Shown here one piece after another: positions 42,370 to 57,155 of a DNA stretch of 62,000 bases. Source of the DNA: Phoronis australis (lineage: Eukaryota > Phoronida > Phoronidae). Location of the stretch: positions 542,427-604,426 of the forward strand of contig NMRA01000063.1 of NCBI GenBank assembly GCA_002633005.1, read 5' to 3'. Below the pieces are notes generated by a model. It saw only the letters and a program-made list of their open reading frames with translations, was not told where the DNA came from and ran no database searches. The position numbers were made by a program, and so were the translations under genes. Position 1 is the first letter of the stretch; each line of letters opens with the position of its first letter.

Positions 42370-45300
42370 CTACAAAACAAACAGCAATCATACAACTAAC
42401 AGCTAACATTGCATGAATCTAAACCTACTTACACGGTAACAAAAATAAACAATAGGCCTAACTACCACTGAATAACTACCAATTGGAATAATCAATCTAA
42501 ATTAAAACTTTTTAACTCACAATTTCTGTGCTTGCCGTTGTATACAACAGGATAAGTTATAGAAATGGAACAAATTTCAACATTAAAATTCAGTATGATA
42601 TGATCAGGTCCTAATATTTCTTCGAAGGAGCTGAACATTATCAAACATCTCACACACATCCTTCCATACACCCACCACTTGTTAACTGTGCGACCATGAG
42701 GAAATTCAATTTTCAACGGACGTTATTTTTCAAATGATTCAAAGTTTTGGTGCAGGTAAAAGCGCCAAGTAGTCTAGATGAAGCTTACTGACAACAATGT
42801 TTTTCCACAAGAGTTCAACAAAACTGATGCATCAAAGATTCGAGAAAGATTAATGATACTTTTATTCACTTATGTACAATTTGCACAGCAACATTATAAA
42901 CAACAAGAGTCCTCAATCTCCTCACAGTATACATCTCTACGAAGGCTTTCACAAAATCAGCCAAAACCACTTTAAATAGTAGACATAACAGTCATTTACT
43001 GAAATATTTCTGTAATTTTTAAGACCTAATTAATACCGCTCCATCTGTAGATATTTCGGCTGTCATGTTTGACAAGTAGCCAAAACTATATCAATTCTCA
43101 CTTGAAAAAGTTGCTGGCACTATGAACAGTTAACTTTGGTCCAGGATCAAAGTTAACAGCACCGGTTAACTTTGTAATAAATAGGTGGATTTAACAGCGG
43201 AGTGTCGATGATGCAGTGCGGTAAAAAGGGTCAACTTTGGTCCCAACAAAGTTATCACCAGGAACCACTGTTATCGTCAACAACTGTAGGGCAGTGTCAT
43301 TGCAAATAGTAGCCTATATTTTGCTAGAATAATCACCAAATGAATGATAAGTTTAATGTCAGTTAGCACGTGTAAATGTTCTCAAACTGACACATTAAAA
43401 AAATCTTAGCACGCACACAATCAGCGCTACCTTGCGAATACTTCAATGTCTGTTAACTACTGAAACTGGTAAGAATGGGTCAGTTAACTTTGCAGTTTAC
43501 GTTGACGTTCTGCTCAGACTGGAGTTAAGTTAGTATAAAAGAGCCTTAAAACAAAAACCTGACATTTATAAACTTAACAAATTAATCAGATTTACCTCAG
43601 TGCCAAAAACAGGAGTGTGGCTAAGGTATTGATTAACTGACATACTTCAACTAAACCTCATTAACAGTAATGACATGTAGTTGACTATTTATGAGCATGT
43701 TGAATGTTGAACAACAGTCTTCATACTGTTGTCATTAATGATTCCAACAGACAATAAAAGTGGAGCACACAGGTTCCTCTTCAAAATGGCTACTGGAACC
43801 AGAGTCACTGAGTTATGGACATTGCCGTTATTCAGTGAAAACTGATTCTCAGCAGCCATTTTGAAGAAGGACTTGTTTATTCAACTTTTAGTCAACAGAC
43901 AGTGACAAGGACATTAAATGCATCACTAATTAGACGCAATATGATTATAATAAATAACACTCTCACATCGAATATCTAAATAGATCTAAAACAGAGGGGT
44001 GTTCACCACCATCCTAGCATTTGTAGAACAAAACTCCCACATTGACTACTGCAATGTACAGATGTTTTAAGATATAAAACAGAAAGTTGTTCACCACCAT
44101 CCTGACCATTGATCAGAATTTTAAGCAACTTCTGTCAGATTAAAACTCATCAAGAACAGCAGAGTTTCAAAAAACACTAAACTGTTACACAAATGAACAA
44201 ACAAAACCATTAGCCAAGATAATAAAAAAAGTATTACCACATTTCTATACAGGCAAAAACATGTAACTTGTCATACTAACCCTGGATAATGCAGCACCTG
44301 CTATAGTAAACTGAGGAGAGTAATCCTTGCCCATGGCAATCACTTGTTAATAAAAGGTTGTAAGTCTCTCTCTTGGTATGCTTTTTGAACCAACATATAC
44401 TCCTTGTAATACAGCAGTTAACACCAAAGGACTGATAGCATGATGTTTGTATTGTGAATACAACAGGTTTATATACACATCTCCATGCTCACTGTATTGA
44501 AACTTTGGGACCAATCCAGTCTTTTGCTGTTTCCCCAAGCAGAATGATAACCAATGAGTCATGAGCTTCCTTTTAGATACCACTTGTATATTCAGCATAT
44601 GTTTATGATGACGAAATATAGACTCTTCCGCTTCAGGGGGTGTAAGGACATTGGAACTGGTCCAATGAAATGCCCTATTTCACTATCATGCAGCTGTGGA
44701 TTTATGTGCATAAAAGTTTTTTAGAATTATTTTAAAGGTGTAGGCCTATTTTGCATGACCTAATTCTAAACCAGCACTGTTGAACACAATTGCTGTGGCC
44801 CCTAACAGCAAGTTCCTCACAATGTTTTGGGGGGGTGAAATGTTCAAAGGTTGAAAGGTTGTATACAAGTTAAGTATAACATACTCCACAAGCCTGAGAT
44901 GTTTCAGAGCCACAACAGATACAACAAAACAAGATAAATGTCCTAATATTAGGTTTATAACATTCATTGAATATCATCAAAGTTCAGTCACAAGCTGGTT
45001 TTTATTGTCATCTTTTAACAGAGTCTTCATTAATATGAGACACATCAGTCAGTCAAGAATCATTAATACATGCATCTGTAACAAGTTTCTCCACTGAACA
45101 GATAAGCAGGTTCACCAATCAGCATCTTGGAATATCTGAAATCAAACAGACCAGGGTGTTCCAGTCTTAGGTGAATGTGCCCACAAAATAATGCAAACAT
45201 TCTAAACACTTTTTTGTGCACAGGGTGGCCTGAAAAAGTTTGCTTTTCATTGCCAGTTGTAAGTAGTAACAGTTGTCATGGTAACCTTTATAGTTTTTAA

Positions 45301-47127
45301 GAGTGGTTCATCAACAAGCACCATCTCAGGTCCAGATACACTGTACTGTTGTCATTATCACTTGAAGCTGCCTTTAATTTCACAAGATTTCTGTGAAATG
45401 GCCAAGCACGCACTTAGGGGAATTCCCTGAAGTACTGCAATAAACGCTTATGGATAGCACCTGCTAGTTTAGAAACTTTTAAAAAATGCAAAACAAATAC
45501 AAAGAAATGTAGAAAACACACCAAAGAGGAACCATACTAGGATCTGCTTGTTTCAGTATTTTAAAAAAACGAAGATGGAAAAATGAAAGTGCATGAGCCA
45601 GCAACACTTTCCGTTATTTGATTGTTTAGTATGACGTCATTTTGAATCCATTCAAATAAAATCAAAAGGCCAAATTTACATACAATAATGATAACTAGGC
45701 CAGATTTACATACCCCTGTTAATTTTTTATGCACTTCAAACTCCTTATAGGCAAAACAACTACAGCTCTGCAAAACTTAAGCGGCCGTCACAGTGTGCCA
45801 TCTTTGTCTTCTTTCAACCCAAAATAATTTGCATGTTTAGTGATGATGTATCTGCCTCAGTGCTGCGATTTGGATCCACAAATAGGAATAGAAATGAAAT
45901 CACAACACATTTTCGAAGTTAATTTAACACTTAATTTTTACCAAATTATGAGTTTGGATAAATCCGTGTGTTATCCGACAACGGTTGCACCCATTGTATG
46001 GTCCCAGGGTGTTGAGAAGGATTAAGCTTGACCAGGTCCATACTCAGGTAATAATTTTCGAAGTACGAAGTAATTTACAGAGTCACGTAATTTGGATTAG
46101 TTATTTTTATTTTTAATTTTGTCATAATTAATTTAACTGGGTCTACAACGTCAAAATGACGTCATGCTAACAAGTGAATAGGCATCGAGCTTTGACAAAT
46201 GTCACGTTAATCAGACAGCCTGTCACAGGTGTCAATCAACAAGAAAGTGAAGAAAGATCAGCAAAATAATGTTCTTAGAATATCTTGGTATCATCAAGTG
46301 GCAGCAAGAAATGAACTATTATACTTCTTGATAACATTTATTCATACTTAGCTTCAGATAATCTGTCAAAAATGCCTGAACAATGGCTCTGTAAAGAGAA
46401 AGATAAAAAATGGCTACCACAATGCTATCTTGCATCTGATTTCAGCCAAAAACAAACATTGAGCTATTGACAAGACCTGTGCTACCTGTAAATTTCATGG
46501 TGATAGGATTAGACAATGGCCTGTCACTAACAAAAGCAAATGACAGTATCATAGGAAAAATAAAATTATAATTTATGACAATCCAGAATATTTAAGCATG
46601 ACGCACAATGACAATTCCCTTCTCTCCCAAAAATTAGCATATAAACCAGACAAACTCACATGAGTGACTCACATGCAACAGGCTTCACCAAGAGGAGACC
46701 AATTTATCTATGAATACACAAAAAGCGTTCATCTGAGGCAGAAATCTTCATGAATGAGATAGGAATAGCTGAGGGATCAAAATTATAATAACCAGGGGCA
46801 CAGATGAAGCTAATAAAGATGTTTTTAGCATCTGTGTTAAGACGCATAAACAACCTGTCAGCTGATTAAGTGCGGACATTTAAAGTCAATTAAAACACAG
46901 GAGCACTGGTGAGAAAGAAGCAAAACTTTCAAGTAACTAATGGGATTATGCATACATGCTCTCCAAGCATAATTGACTCCATACAAAATTTTGGCAAGAT
47001 TTCAAAGATGTCTGGAAAGAACAGCAAGCAAGAATCAGCCAAGTTAAAGACTGATGAAAATGCAAGGAATCCTTCTTTTAAGACAATAATCTACTAGTAC
47101 ACTTCAATTGAAATCACACCTAAAAAC
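42370..47127. other. No conserved gene; upstream of the RASGEF1-like coding exons
   Basis: Probably 5' intron or upstream region. It has an approximate 88-bp duplication (43983 and 44071, sharing TGTTCACCACCATCCT) and a stretch at 43110-43540 rich in GTTAACTTTGG-type inverted motifs that may be an old element. A candidate initiation exon at 44281-44335 is described separately. Confidence 0.5.
44281..44335 (-). other. Candidate alternative first exon (phase problem)
   Basis: On the minus strand a strong start context GCCATGG begins MGKDYSPQFTIAGAALSR and ends at a donor GTTAGT. It ends in phase 1, while the next recognised exon (42369) needs phase 0. Direct joining would reach a TGA within 15 codons, so an intermediate exon would be required, or it is not coding. 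Confidence 0.2.
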
Positions 47128-47583
47128 ATAAAAACTAGACCAGTTTACATTGAAATATACACATAAAAACTAGACCAGTTTACATTGAAATATACACATA
47201 AAATCTAGACCAGTTTACATTGAAATATACACATAAAAACTAGACCAGTTTACATTGAAATATACACATAAAAACTAGACCAGTTTACATTGAAATATAC
47301 ACATAAAAACTATACCAGTTTACATTGAAATATACACATAAAATCTAGACCAGTTTACAGTGAAATATACACATAAAAACTAGACCAGTTTACATTGAAA
47401 TATACACATAAAATCTAGACCAGTTTACATTGAAATATACACATAAAAACTAGACCAGTTTACATTGAAATATACACATAAAAACTAGACCAGTTTACAT
47501 TGAAATATACACATAAAAACTAGACCAGTTTACATTGAAATATACACATAAAAACTAGACCAGTTTACATTGAAATATACACA
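47128..47583. repeat. 35-bp minisatellite, 13 copies
   Basis: The unit contains ATAAAAACTAGACCAGTTTA followed by CATTGAAATATACAC. The main variant swaps AAAAAC for AAAATC in a scattered pattern. Confidence 0.97.
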
Positions 47584-50500
47584 TCTTCACAGAATAGTAA
47601 CTGATGAATTAAAGTTCATCCAAGTTTACTCAACACTGGACTTAATATTGATTTCAGCAAAATATCATCAATTTCGTACATAGTTTCTAAACTTTCCCTT
47701 TTTGATATTCAAAAGGTTCTAAAACTGTTATGAACGTCTCTAATCAGCTTCACAACAGTGTATGATGGAATCTACAGTACAAAATTTGCAATTGTGTTAA
47801 CACGCGATGCTCCCTATAATCAGAAAAATGTGAAAATAGGGACTTCCTATTATCTCGAAAAGAGCGAGATACTAGTACCATATTTGCATGAAGTTTGAAA
47901 GCTTATTTGAAGCACGCAAGAGAAACGTTGGGTGACTCCCCTACATAACCTTAGTGGGGAAACTCATTGGAAATGGACTAATGACATTTAGCCATTATCA
48001 CAGTAGGATGTATGCCAAGGAAACGAAACAAAACCCGTGACATAGATGACTAGGAAGTAATGACAAAATGCAAGCATTCAGCTGATGATGAAAACTTATC
48101 AAACTTTCCCTTTCTTTCAAAATCTCAATGGAATAATTGTAGTAGTCAATAATGAACAAAGCGCACAACTGAATTCTTTAATAAAAAGCATTTCATTCAC
48201 TGCCAGACTATTACCACACAACCACAAGGTGCAACTGAGCAATGGACATCGTCTATAGTCCTTTTCCATATAGTTAACTTTACTAAAACTGAAGTTAACT
48301 CTGATTAATCTCGAAGTTAAGTGTGAGTGTTCACATCAATTTCGGAGTTATGGTTCAGTGAAGTCATCCAGTTAATATGACATTCCCCTTTTGCAATGAA
48401 CTCTCAAACCTTCAGTGGTTTTTATTTGTTTTTACGGAAAGAATCCAGCAAAAACGTGGACAAACTACAACACAATGCATATAATGCCAAAATGAAAAAT
48501 ATTGGAACAAAATATTAACGAATGTTAACCAGTTACCTCCCGCTGTTGGCAAACGCAGTGACACCTGCCAATAACTCCGATGGCATCGAACCTAAGTGTT
48601 CTCAATACACGGAAGCCTCGACGCTTTGCTGTTAAACCCCCCTCTTAACTTCGGAGTTAACTACTGGTCTAGTGCTGTTAACTTCAATAAAAGACTAAAG
48701 TTAAGTGTTCCCACTCACTGAAGCTTCAGTAGTACCAACCGTTTGAGGCAGTGGGAAAGGCCTTTTTGAGAGTACTTCTATAATCCAAGCACACAGTCAG
48801 ATTTTGGATCTAACAAGACTGTTTCATACCAACTTAAATTTGGTACTCATTAGAGTAGGGTTGATGTAAACCATGAGGTTAACTGAATAACAGGCAGAAA
48901 ACTAATCAAAATGTAATCAGAACACAATGGGGAGCCACCAATTCATATATTGATACGCAAGGCCCATTTCAATTTTATTCTTAGTTCCAATTTCCGCCAT
49001 TAACTGTCTTACTACTTATCTTTGAAGAGTATTATTGAGATAACAAATAGCTTATGACTGTTCATTAGTTGAAATGCCATCATATTTAACAATTTATATT
49101 GCAACTTTTACAAAATACAACTGGTATTGTATAATCACATGTTTCCAAACAAAACTAGTTATGGCCAGTACCTCTTCAAAGTCGTCTGCTTAGCCAAGGA
49201 AAACATAGCTTTTGACAAAAATGAAGTAATTTGAAGAACAAGAATCGAATCGAAAATAGTCAAACTCCTCATAAAGAAATCAAATTGAATCAAATTCCTA
49301 AAAAATGTGTATTGTGGTATAATTGAACTTTCACACTGGGTGTGGTACTTGTAAGACATTATTGACATGTATGCACATTCAGCCAAATATCTACAGAACT
49401 ATAGAATTAAACTCAACAAAAGGATACATTCCATAGAATTATTGACTTCATACCATTCTGCCACTAGTAAGATTACACGACCTTATTTTTAGGGAAATAT
49501 TAGCAAAAAACTTATATTCAAAGCAAAACAAGATGAGTAACACGACCAAATTTTGTACGAAATGTTCACAAAGATAAAATGTCAAAAAAGGTGTTACAGT
49601 TTACTACATTATAATTATGTTTTTGTTTTATGCTAATTCAAATTGTTTTCATAGAATTCATGTAACTCATCAATTTTGATAGCCCCTCATGCAAAAGTGG
49701 AACATTTAAAAAACAATTGCTGACAGGTTTTTGAGAGCAGTGGATAAATGTACATTGTTTTCTCTATTAATTCGTACACTCTATTATATTAGTACGTACA
49801 GGACCCTTGAAACATGCCCTTAGTCTCCAACAGTTTGTACAGTAGGCGTTGGAGGGAAAAATAGCTCATACACGTATTTGCGTCCCTACAAGCTTTTTGG
49901 ATCAGTAAAAAGGAAATTTTCATTCTTATAAAAGAACACAAATCAATAAGCGCCAAATCTATTCAGGCAATCGGAATCCGTTACTTGCTTTACTATGCTA
50001 GCATAGAACTCGAAAAGTTGTTTTTCAGATCGCCATTTTTTGGCGGCAGAAAATGTGGAAATAGCAATAAGATTTTCCAGTGTGTCGCCAAATGGCGGTA
50101 AAATTGTCATAACAGCGGATTTTCCCAACAAGGTTCTGTTGCCCTCAGATTAGTACTACGCGAATAAATTTACAAAAGTGTAGAGTAACAGTACCGCACC
50201 GTCTCCTAGTCTTGTTAGAGCAGATTCAGGTGACTGTAGTTCGCAGACGACAAATGACTACACAGTGCTCCAGTTTGATTGCAACTATTCTTACGTGGCA
50301 AAGTGCGTGCATGCAACCTTCACGAGTTGCAGAGGTTACATCATAAGGATTACATTTATGGCCACAGTGGTCACGTGACATGAGTAGAACTATGTGCCTA
50401 ATAGCTGTAAAGTTCTGAGTTGAGTTGTTTGATGAAATAAATATTTGAAAAACTAATGCAGGTGCTTTTTACGGTTGGGAATGTTTATGCTCTAGACTCC

Positions 50501-51699
50501 GCAACCCAATAAATTGTCAACGAAAGGTTTAGTGAGGCCGTCTTATCTCGAACACCAGGCACGGCTAACTTCAGTTGACATTGCGTGAATCGCTACATAA
50601 TGAAGATGATAATCGGAGGTAAGCGGACATGAACCAGTCGTCAGTCAAAAGTTACTGCAAGGGCATTACTCAACAGCAAGTAATATTTTATGACTTTGAC
50701 TCAGGATGAGTCTAAAGAATCCGTACAGTGGGTCCTAGGGAAAAAATACTTCATGCAGTAGGTGGTCGAGTGAAAAATGTTTCGTTCACGTATCTTTGTC
50801 AGTAAGAATAACTTGTAAACAAATCGCCAATTATTCGGGTAATCGGTAGCTGCAGTAAGTTAGTGACTAGCTCTAACCAGCAATGACCACTCAGCGAGTA
50901 CGCGCTAGTTCGGTGTCGGTTGTAATCAACTCGGCGCTAGACATTTGCGACCTGAAATTTGGAAATGCGAGTCGAGACTGGTCATTTCGTATCAAGTCGC
51001 AACATGCAACCTGGAAATTCCCAAGAACGCGAGCCTAGACTAGCTTTTGGTGGCAAGCAGATACCTGGCACATGTGCAAATCTGGCCGCTATTTAATGGT
51101 TGTTTCCAAAGCAAGTTGAACACTTGGCCCTCTTCATTGAGTTGTAAACGTGTTGCCTGAACATGGGATAACATCTTTGGATAATTCAGAACCGATCTTT
51201 AATGCATTTCATTGGCTGGTGCTTTCGGCTACTTTTGCAAATTTTTGGATGAGCCGGCAAAAAATTTGGATCATGGCATAAATATGTGATAAAATAAAAA
51301 CGTCACAGCGATGTGTAATTCACTAGTGACCTACTTACCGAATTTGTGTTAAAAAACATTGCAAGCTGTCCTGATTAGCCTATTACAATATCTCCAACAA
51401 TATCATCTCACTGTGACACTGGTCGATCCCGCTGTTTGCGCGCAATGTCCTGACAGACCGTGACTTGGAAATGCGTCTTTTTTTATGGCAAGACAGCAAA
51501 CAAGTTATCCAGCCCTACTATACTTTCTGCGGCTGAGCACGCGCGTATGTATGAGTCACCTGTCACTCGCATATGTTGCTGTCAATGTAGCATGCATGCC
51601 AGCGATTCAAGTGTGGGAACATACACGCACGCCACTTCAAAGTCGCATATCAAACGAGAATAGCAACAATGCTAACTGAGAGAGTATACCTTCCTCTCA
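47584..51699. other. No gene recognised
   Basis: AT-rich. GTTAAC-rich sequence at about 48257-48700 resembles the stretch at 43110-43540 and may be a related, decayed element. No conserved exon or promoter could be supported. Confidence 0.5.
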
Positions 51700-51839
51700 T
51701 TCAGTAACGCTAGGACCTCGCTAAAAAGCAAGACTTCATGAGATTCTTGACGTGACATATTGCCGTATATTTTAAATGAGAACATGTGACTTCAGCTAGA
51801 TTTTAGCTAGGTCCTAGCGTGGGTCCTAGCGTTACTGAA
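51700..51839. mobile_element. 140-bp inverted-repeat mini-element
   Basis: Ends TTCAGTAACGCTAGGACC and GGTCCTAGCGTTACTGAA are exact inverted repeats of 18 bp. On the right the GGTCCTAGCG motif is duplicated. No target duplication was seen. Confidence 0.75.
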
Positions 51840-54800
51840 CACACGCCTGCTCGACTCTGTACCAGATAAGTTTCAGCGACCCAGGTGTTAATTTACTTGA
51901 CAATTAATTTAGACACCCTGGGGTTATAAAAGACCCGTTGCTTTGCGATATTCCTTGGGCCCAATGTTCCTCAGAACCACATGGCTCTAGGCTCGATGTT
52001 CCAGGCCCTTAGCAACCTTCTAGTAATCTTTTAAATTTTTATTCTCTTCGTATAACCTCCCACAGTAGCGCCAATTTTCATTCTCCGGGTCGTCATACGA
52101 TCAGGTAGATTTTCCAGGCTCGATTCTATGGGAAGAATTTTGTTCTGGCTGAAGCTGGCCAGTGTAGAAACAACATTATTCTGGGGTGGCTATACAGGTA
52201 GGTGGTAACTATATCTACAAAGACAGGCCTAGGCAGAGCAGTTTGCTTTTCTTACTAATGCAGTCATTTATTTTCTTATTACCGCAAACATTCATGTATA
52301 GTATTTGTCTATAACACCCTTGATTTTTTAGGAAATACGATAAGAGCCTACTGCTCTACTAAGCTAAGTTTCGAGAAATTTCAATTAAGCACCAAGGGCA
52401 CACAACAAGAACTGCCAGCGACATTGGCAAAATCTGCTAATGCAAAACCTGGCTTGCATTTTTTATTATTTCAAGATCACACACAAATACCCAGTAACGT
52501 AAGCAGCAAATTAAACCTGTGAGGTACACTGTCCTTTCAATCGCTATGGCATCCTAGGTAACCCGGCAAAATACATTTCCAGAAAACTAAGTTGGGGAAA
52601 TTTCATCAAAATAGGGAGAACTTGACACCTTTCCGTGAGGTATGAGAATTGTTCAAAATCCAAGAGCTTCCCTTCTAAATCGAATTGGGAGTATTGTGTT
52701 AGCAAAACCACCGTCACATTTCTGTGGCCTGATTTTTTCGAATGCATGTTTTATGTAGTGCACTACAGTTGGAAAATAAGTGCGGCAGACGACATAGCAG
52801 AAAGTGAAGGTTCCGAAGGCGGCGTGGTTCTGAAGTTCGCGGACATGGGAAGAAAATAAAGTGACAAAAAGATCAAGTATATTTTGAAGTAAATCCATCA
52901 CCCGGGAAAATAATTTGTTACTTGTTGTTATAATTCACATTGCCAAACCACTGTCTAAGAGGCCGTCGTTGCACTCGTTGTTGTTGTCATCGATCTTTAT
53001 CTCTAATAATTGAAACACTCGACTTTCTTCTCTGGTAGTTCGTACGGCCAATTTTTGTCTCTATTAATTGGTACATGAAGCTCTCAAGGGAAAAATAGTT
53101 CGTACACTAGTGTATGAACTAATAGAGAAAGGTTATCCCACATACAAAGGAATACCACTTCCATACCCTACCCAGAATTCATTTCATCTGGGAATGTCCC
53201 ACCGAGACCTATGTATGTAGGATAACCTATTTATCCCATATATACCGTATATGAACTTATTTGCACCAGTGCGGCAATATCTTATTGCGGTGTGCTCTAC
53301 CTTGTTGTTACATGACGTCATATGTAAGCACAGTACCCAAGCCAGTCAAGCGACAAGATTATCTGTGAAGTTTTATTTCATAATAAATTGAAAAGCATTT
53401 TCAGTCTGTGACACATACAAGTTAAAGCACTGAACCATTCAATAATATGAAAAGTTCAATCTATCCGGAAATCTAAAAATTTAAAGACTCCCTAAACAGT
53501 TGTGCAGTAGTGCGCTGCTTTAGCTTGATGAATTTCTCAGATTTCTTGGTCTATTTTCATGTCTTAGCTTCTGAACTGTAAATAGCAAGAGACATTTCCC
53601 CCATGTTGATCATAGAATTGGAAAATAACAGAGGAAACTGTGCTGATTCACAGAACTTGAGGTAAGGACTGTATCACAAAAAGCAGATTTTATGATACGA
53701 CCAGACGATTATCTCAGCAAAAAACACATACTAGATATTAGGCCACAATTTCCTGTAAAAACTTAGCTCTCAGTGTACATACATAGATTGTATGAATCCA
53801 TAACCAATCGTTTTTGTTGACTTTAATTAGATTTTTGGCTGATTTTGTTGGCCGGGGAAGCTATTTAGCTTGATCAGATTTATGATGACCCAGATTGAAA
53901 CTTCAGCAAGGTCCAAAAATAGCTGCCTGATCACCATGCGCGGGAATTTTCATAGGTAAATCTTTTCTGTTTTTAGAACAGTAAAACTGCTTTTTCAGGA
54001 ACGACGGCATAAACTAATAACTCAGGTAACCCAAATGAATGACCTCAATCAAATTTGGCACTGCACAGGTGAATTTACTCCACCAGGAGACTGATCGCCA
54101 ACCGTGAAATACGGCTTCTACCGTTGTATATGGCCTCTACTGTGGTATACGGATGGGCTTTACTTTCCCTTTTTTCATAGTTGATAACATGACGTACACA
54201 ATATCCATATTTTCACATATATGGGATAAAGCATAGTATCTGAAAGTTTCATGCGAATTCATTAGCAATTCCTGAGATATGATGTGTTCCAAAGTTGGCT
54301 AATATTAGACATTTTCTAGGGTCCTACATGAAATTATCACAGTTTGAAATTATCACAAGCCGACGCTCAGAAGCTCAAGCATAGATCAGAACCAGCTAGT
54401 TTTTTGACCTAATGCCCCAGTCAATAATCTTCATACAGTAACTACTTTTCAAAACTGCTCACCAACTCAGCACTGGTCAGGTCTAGTGACCAATGGCTCT
54501 AAGTCGTTAAGGAAGCATTCAGTAGGTAGTGGTTCACTGGAGAAAGTTGGATGAAATACCATAATGATGTAACATTCTTATGTGACCAGAGGAGTGTTCA
54601 ACATGTGTGCATGACAAGTTTGGCCATATTTCCTGCTGGCTTCACCAAATTTAAAGCCTCCTGTGTTTAGTTTGCTAAAGAAACACAATCATCATAAAAG
54701 TGGCCTGTAATATTTTTCACCATCATACAATTAATTCCATTCCAATTACCAACTCAAGACGCAGGAAATACGTTTAAGTACCACTCTTCATCATTACTAT

Positions 54801-55490
54801 TTCTTTGATTCATAAACTAGCTTCATACATGTTTATCCAAGTTTCACTGCCAAACACCCTTCATGACCAGCAATGCCAACACTGTTGTTGTGTGCACCTC
54901 AAATATACAAATTCCCCAAAAGCACAACATTTCTGTAATACACATCATTTTAAACATTCAGAAAGATAACAAATGATAACATACCCTTGTGGCTCACACA
55001 CTACCTAACCTGTCACAGCATAAATCAGCTGGCACCAACACACACAACATGGGCAGCTGAATTAGCTGTCACAGACAATCAGGAGTCAGTCATTGAGAGT
55101 CAACAGTTGAGACATTTCTTGACCTGAAGGCCAACATCTTATACCTGTGAACACTAATGGCAACTGACAAGTTCGTTTTATCACAACTCCATCAAAGACA
55201 CCAGCAATCTGGTGTGTTCTGCAGTGGGGTCAGATGAAAGAACAAACACAATTTAACTTTTTAACTGTGACAACACAATAATGTTGCTGACAAGAGTTGG
55301 CATAAAGTGTTCCCACATAACTTTGACTTATGTGCAACACAGCTATACCAATAGAAGCTTGACAAACACTTCCGAAACACGTCTTTTCAATTTGGAGTCA
55401 GTGAATCTTGTCAGAAATCACTAACATTTTCACAATATTAGATAAATTTTTTAAGCATTAACAGAACCTCAATTCTTTAAGAAAACAAAA
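51840..55490. other. No gene recognised
   Basis: No conserved exon. Short motifs recur, such as TCTCTATTAATT(C/G)GTAC at about 53064 (also at 49760), but no organised repeat or gene could be defined. Confidence 0.5.
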
Positions 55491-56868
55491 TTAAGGTTAT
55501 CTCCAACCTTATTTAGTGGCCTCTATTCTAACTGGTATATCAAAAAATTAAGCTTTGTCAAATTTAATGTACCATTATTATTCTTACGTAAAAACCTTTT
55601 TTAAGTCAAAATTTTATTTTTAAGAAAGGTACATTCATGGCAAAATAACCCCTCGGTCGATTTTAATGAAACTTTTTTAAATGAAAACTTCAACATTTAC
55701 CTCAAAAACGCTGTTAGGAACTTTCGATTAGTCCTGTTGATTAGGTTTCTATGACAAATCAACTCGGAAAACATAAGGTATCTTTGTAAAAAACGGAAGT
55801 CATATTCGTCTTTGTTACATTACGCAAAAAATAAACCTCTATATCGCAAATCCTAATAGTGTTTCTGAGACTGATGACTAAATATTAAATTTGGAAAGTT
55901 TCAGCGAAATCAACTACGCCGTTTTCGAGAACTCGTGTTCCTAAGTTCAAATAAAGTCCATTTGCCAAAGCTGAGAAAAAGCCGATTAAACTAGGACAAG
56001 TGCAAATCTCTAAGACTTTGGTTAATGGTAATCGGTGAAAACTTGTTTTCGGTACACATAATCTATACAAGCCTTAAATATGATCGCTATTTCCACATTC
56101 ACTCGCAAAGTCTACTGATTTTGCAGTGCGTACTAACTTAATTATCATTAAAATGTACCATTTTCCAGCTAACTCTTACTATTGTTTACGACCTTTTGGC
56201 CTACTTTTATAAAAATAGGTCACAGTTCATTGTTATACACATAGCCTGTACACATCACGGGCTAGGAGACTGATATGAAACCAAGTAAGAAATGGATAAC
56301 AAAAATCGAATCGGTGGTTAAAGCATGTCGTTAGCATGAGATCGAAACATTGAAGTGTCAATTTATTAATTGAATGAAGGAATTAGGATGAGGATTTATC
56401 TCTTTTCGCAACTTGCTGTGCTGATGACCACAGAGGCCTGTGGCGACCGTAGCATTCGTTCTCAACGCCAACGGTCGTATGCATGTAGACGCACAACTCC
56501 CTTAAGATCAAAACTACGTTTTGACTTTGTTTTCCCCGGCACCATTCTACCACAAGTACACCTCGTTGACTCAATGTTATTGCGATTTTGTGAATGAAAG
56601 GATTGAGAGTATATGAAGCTGTTCTGTACCTGGTGGGAGATTCGATTTGATTGAAAGCCCTTTCCTTTGACTTCGGATAAGTAGTAAACAAACATCCATG
56701 CGGTTTTGCGGTTCCAAGGTGGTTCTGTTAAATCTTTTTTTCTTGCCACGCAGTATATACTTTGTATTTGAAGTTCCCCCGAGAATGAAGATAAGGTATT
56801 TGTCTAGACACTTGTGAAATATTGTAAAAACCGCCATTTTTTGTGAATAAGGTTGGAGATAACCTTAA
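55491..56868. mobile_element. TTAA-flanked inverted-repeat element D (1.4 kb)
   Basis: Ends are TTAA-GGTTATCTCCAACCTTATT (55491) and the exact reverse complement ending in TTAA (56868), a 19-bp terminal inverted repeat. The terminal sequence differs from elements A/B and C, so it is a third TTAA family. No transposase is evident in its ORFs. Confidence 0.82.
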
Positions 56869-57155
56869 CAAAATTCTCTTGGTTAATTTACTGAAGTAAC
56901 AGGCAGTTATATACAAATCAATTCATTAACTACAACTGTTATCACAAATTAATTACTACACCTGTTAATTAGCTACACCTGTTATTACTATGTAAGAAGT
57001 AAGTTGCATACTAAACTTTCTTTCATTTAATGTTGTCTACCAATGGTGAACTTCTCAGGGTCACCCAAGTGAAAGACAGCTTCTTACATCATAAAATGAA
57101 CAAAAGTCAGTCAAGAGATTGATTCATTTCTCCCTCTCCAATATATTTGCTGTAC

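Noticed and set aside
44281-44335. Initiation exon MGKDYSPQF for the RASGEF1-like gene
   Set aside because: Good start context and donor, but it ends in phase 1 and joining to the exon at 42369 gives an early stop; kept only as a low-confidence candidate.
52544-52901. Opposed ORFs as a gene
   Set aside because: Similar-sized ORFs occur by chance; no recognisable domain, splice sites or conserved segment.
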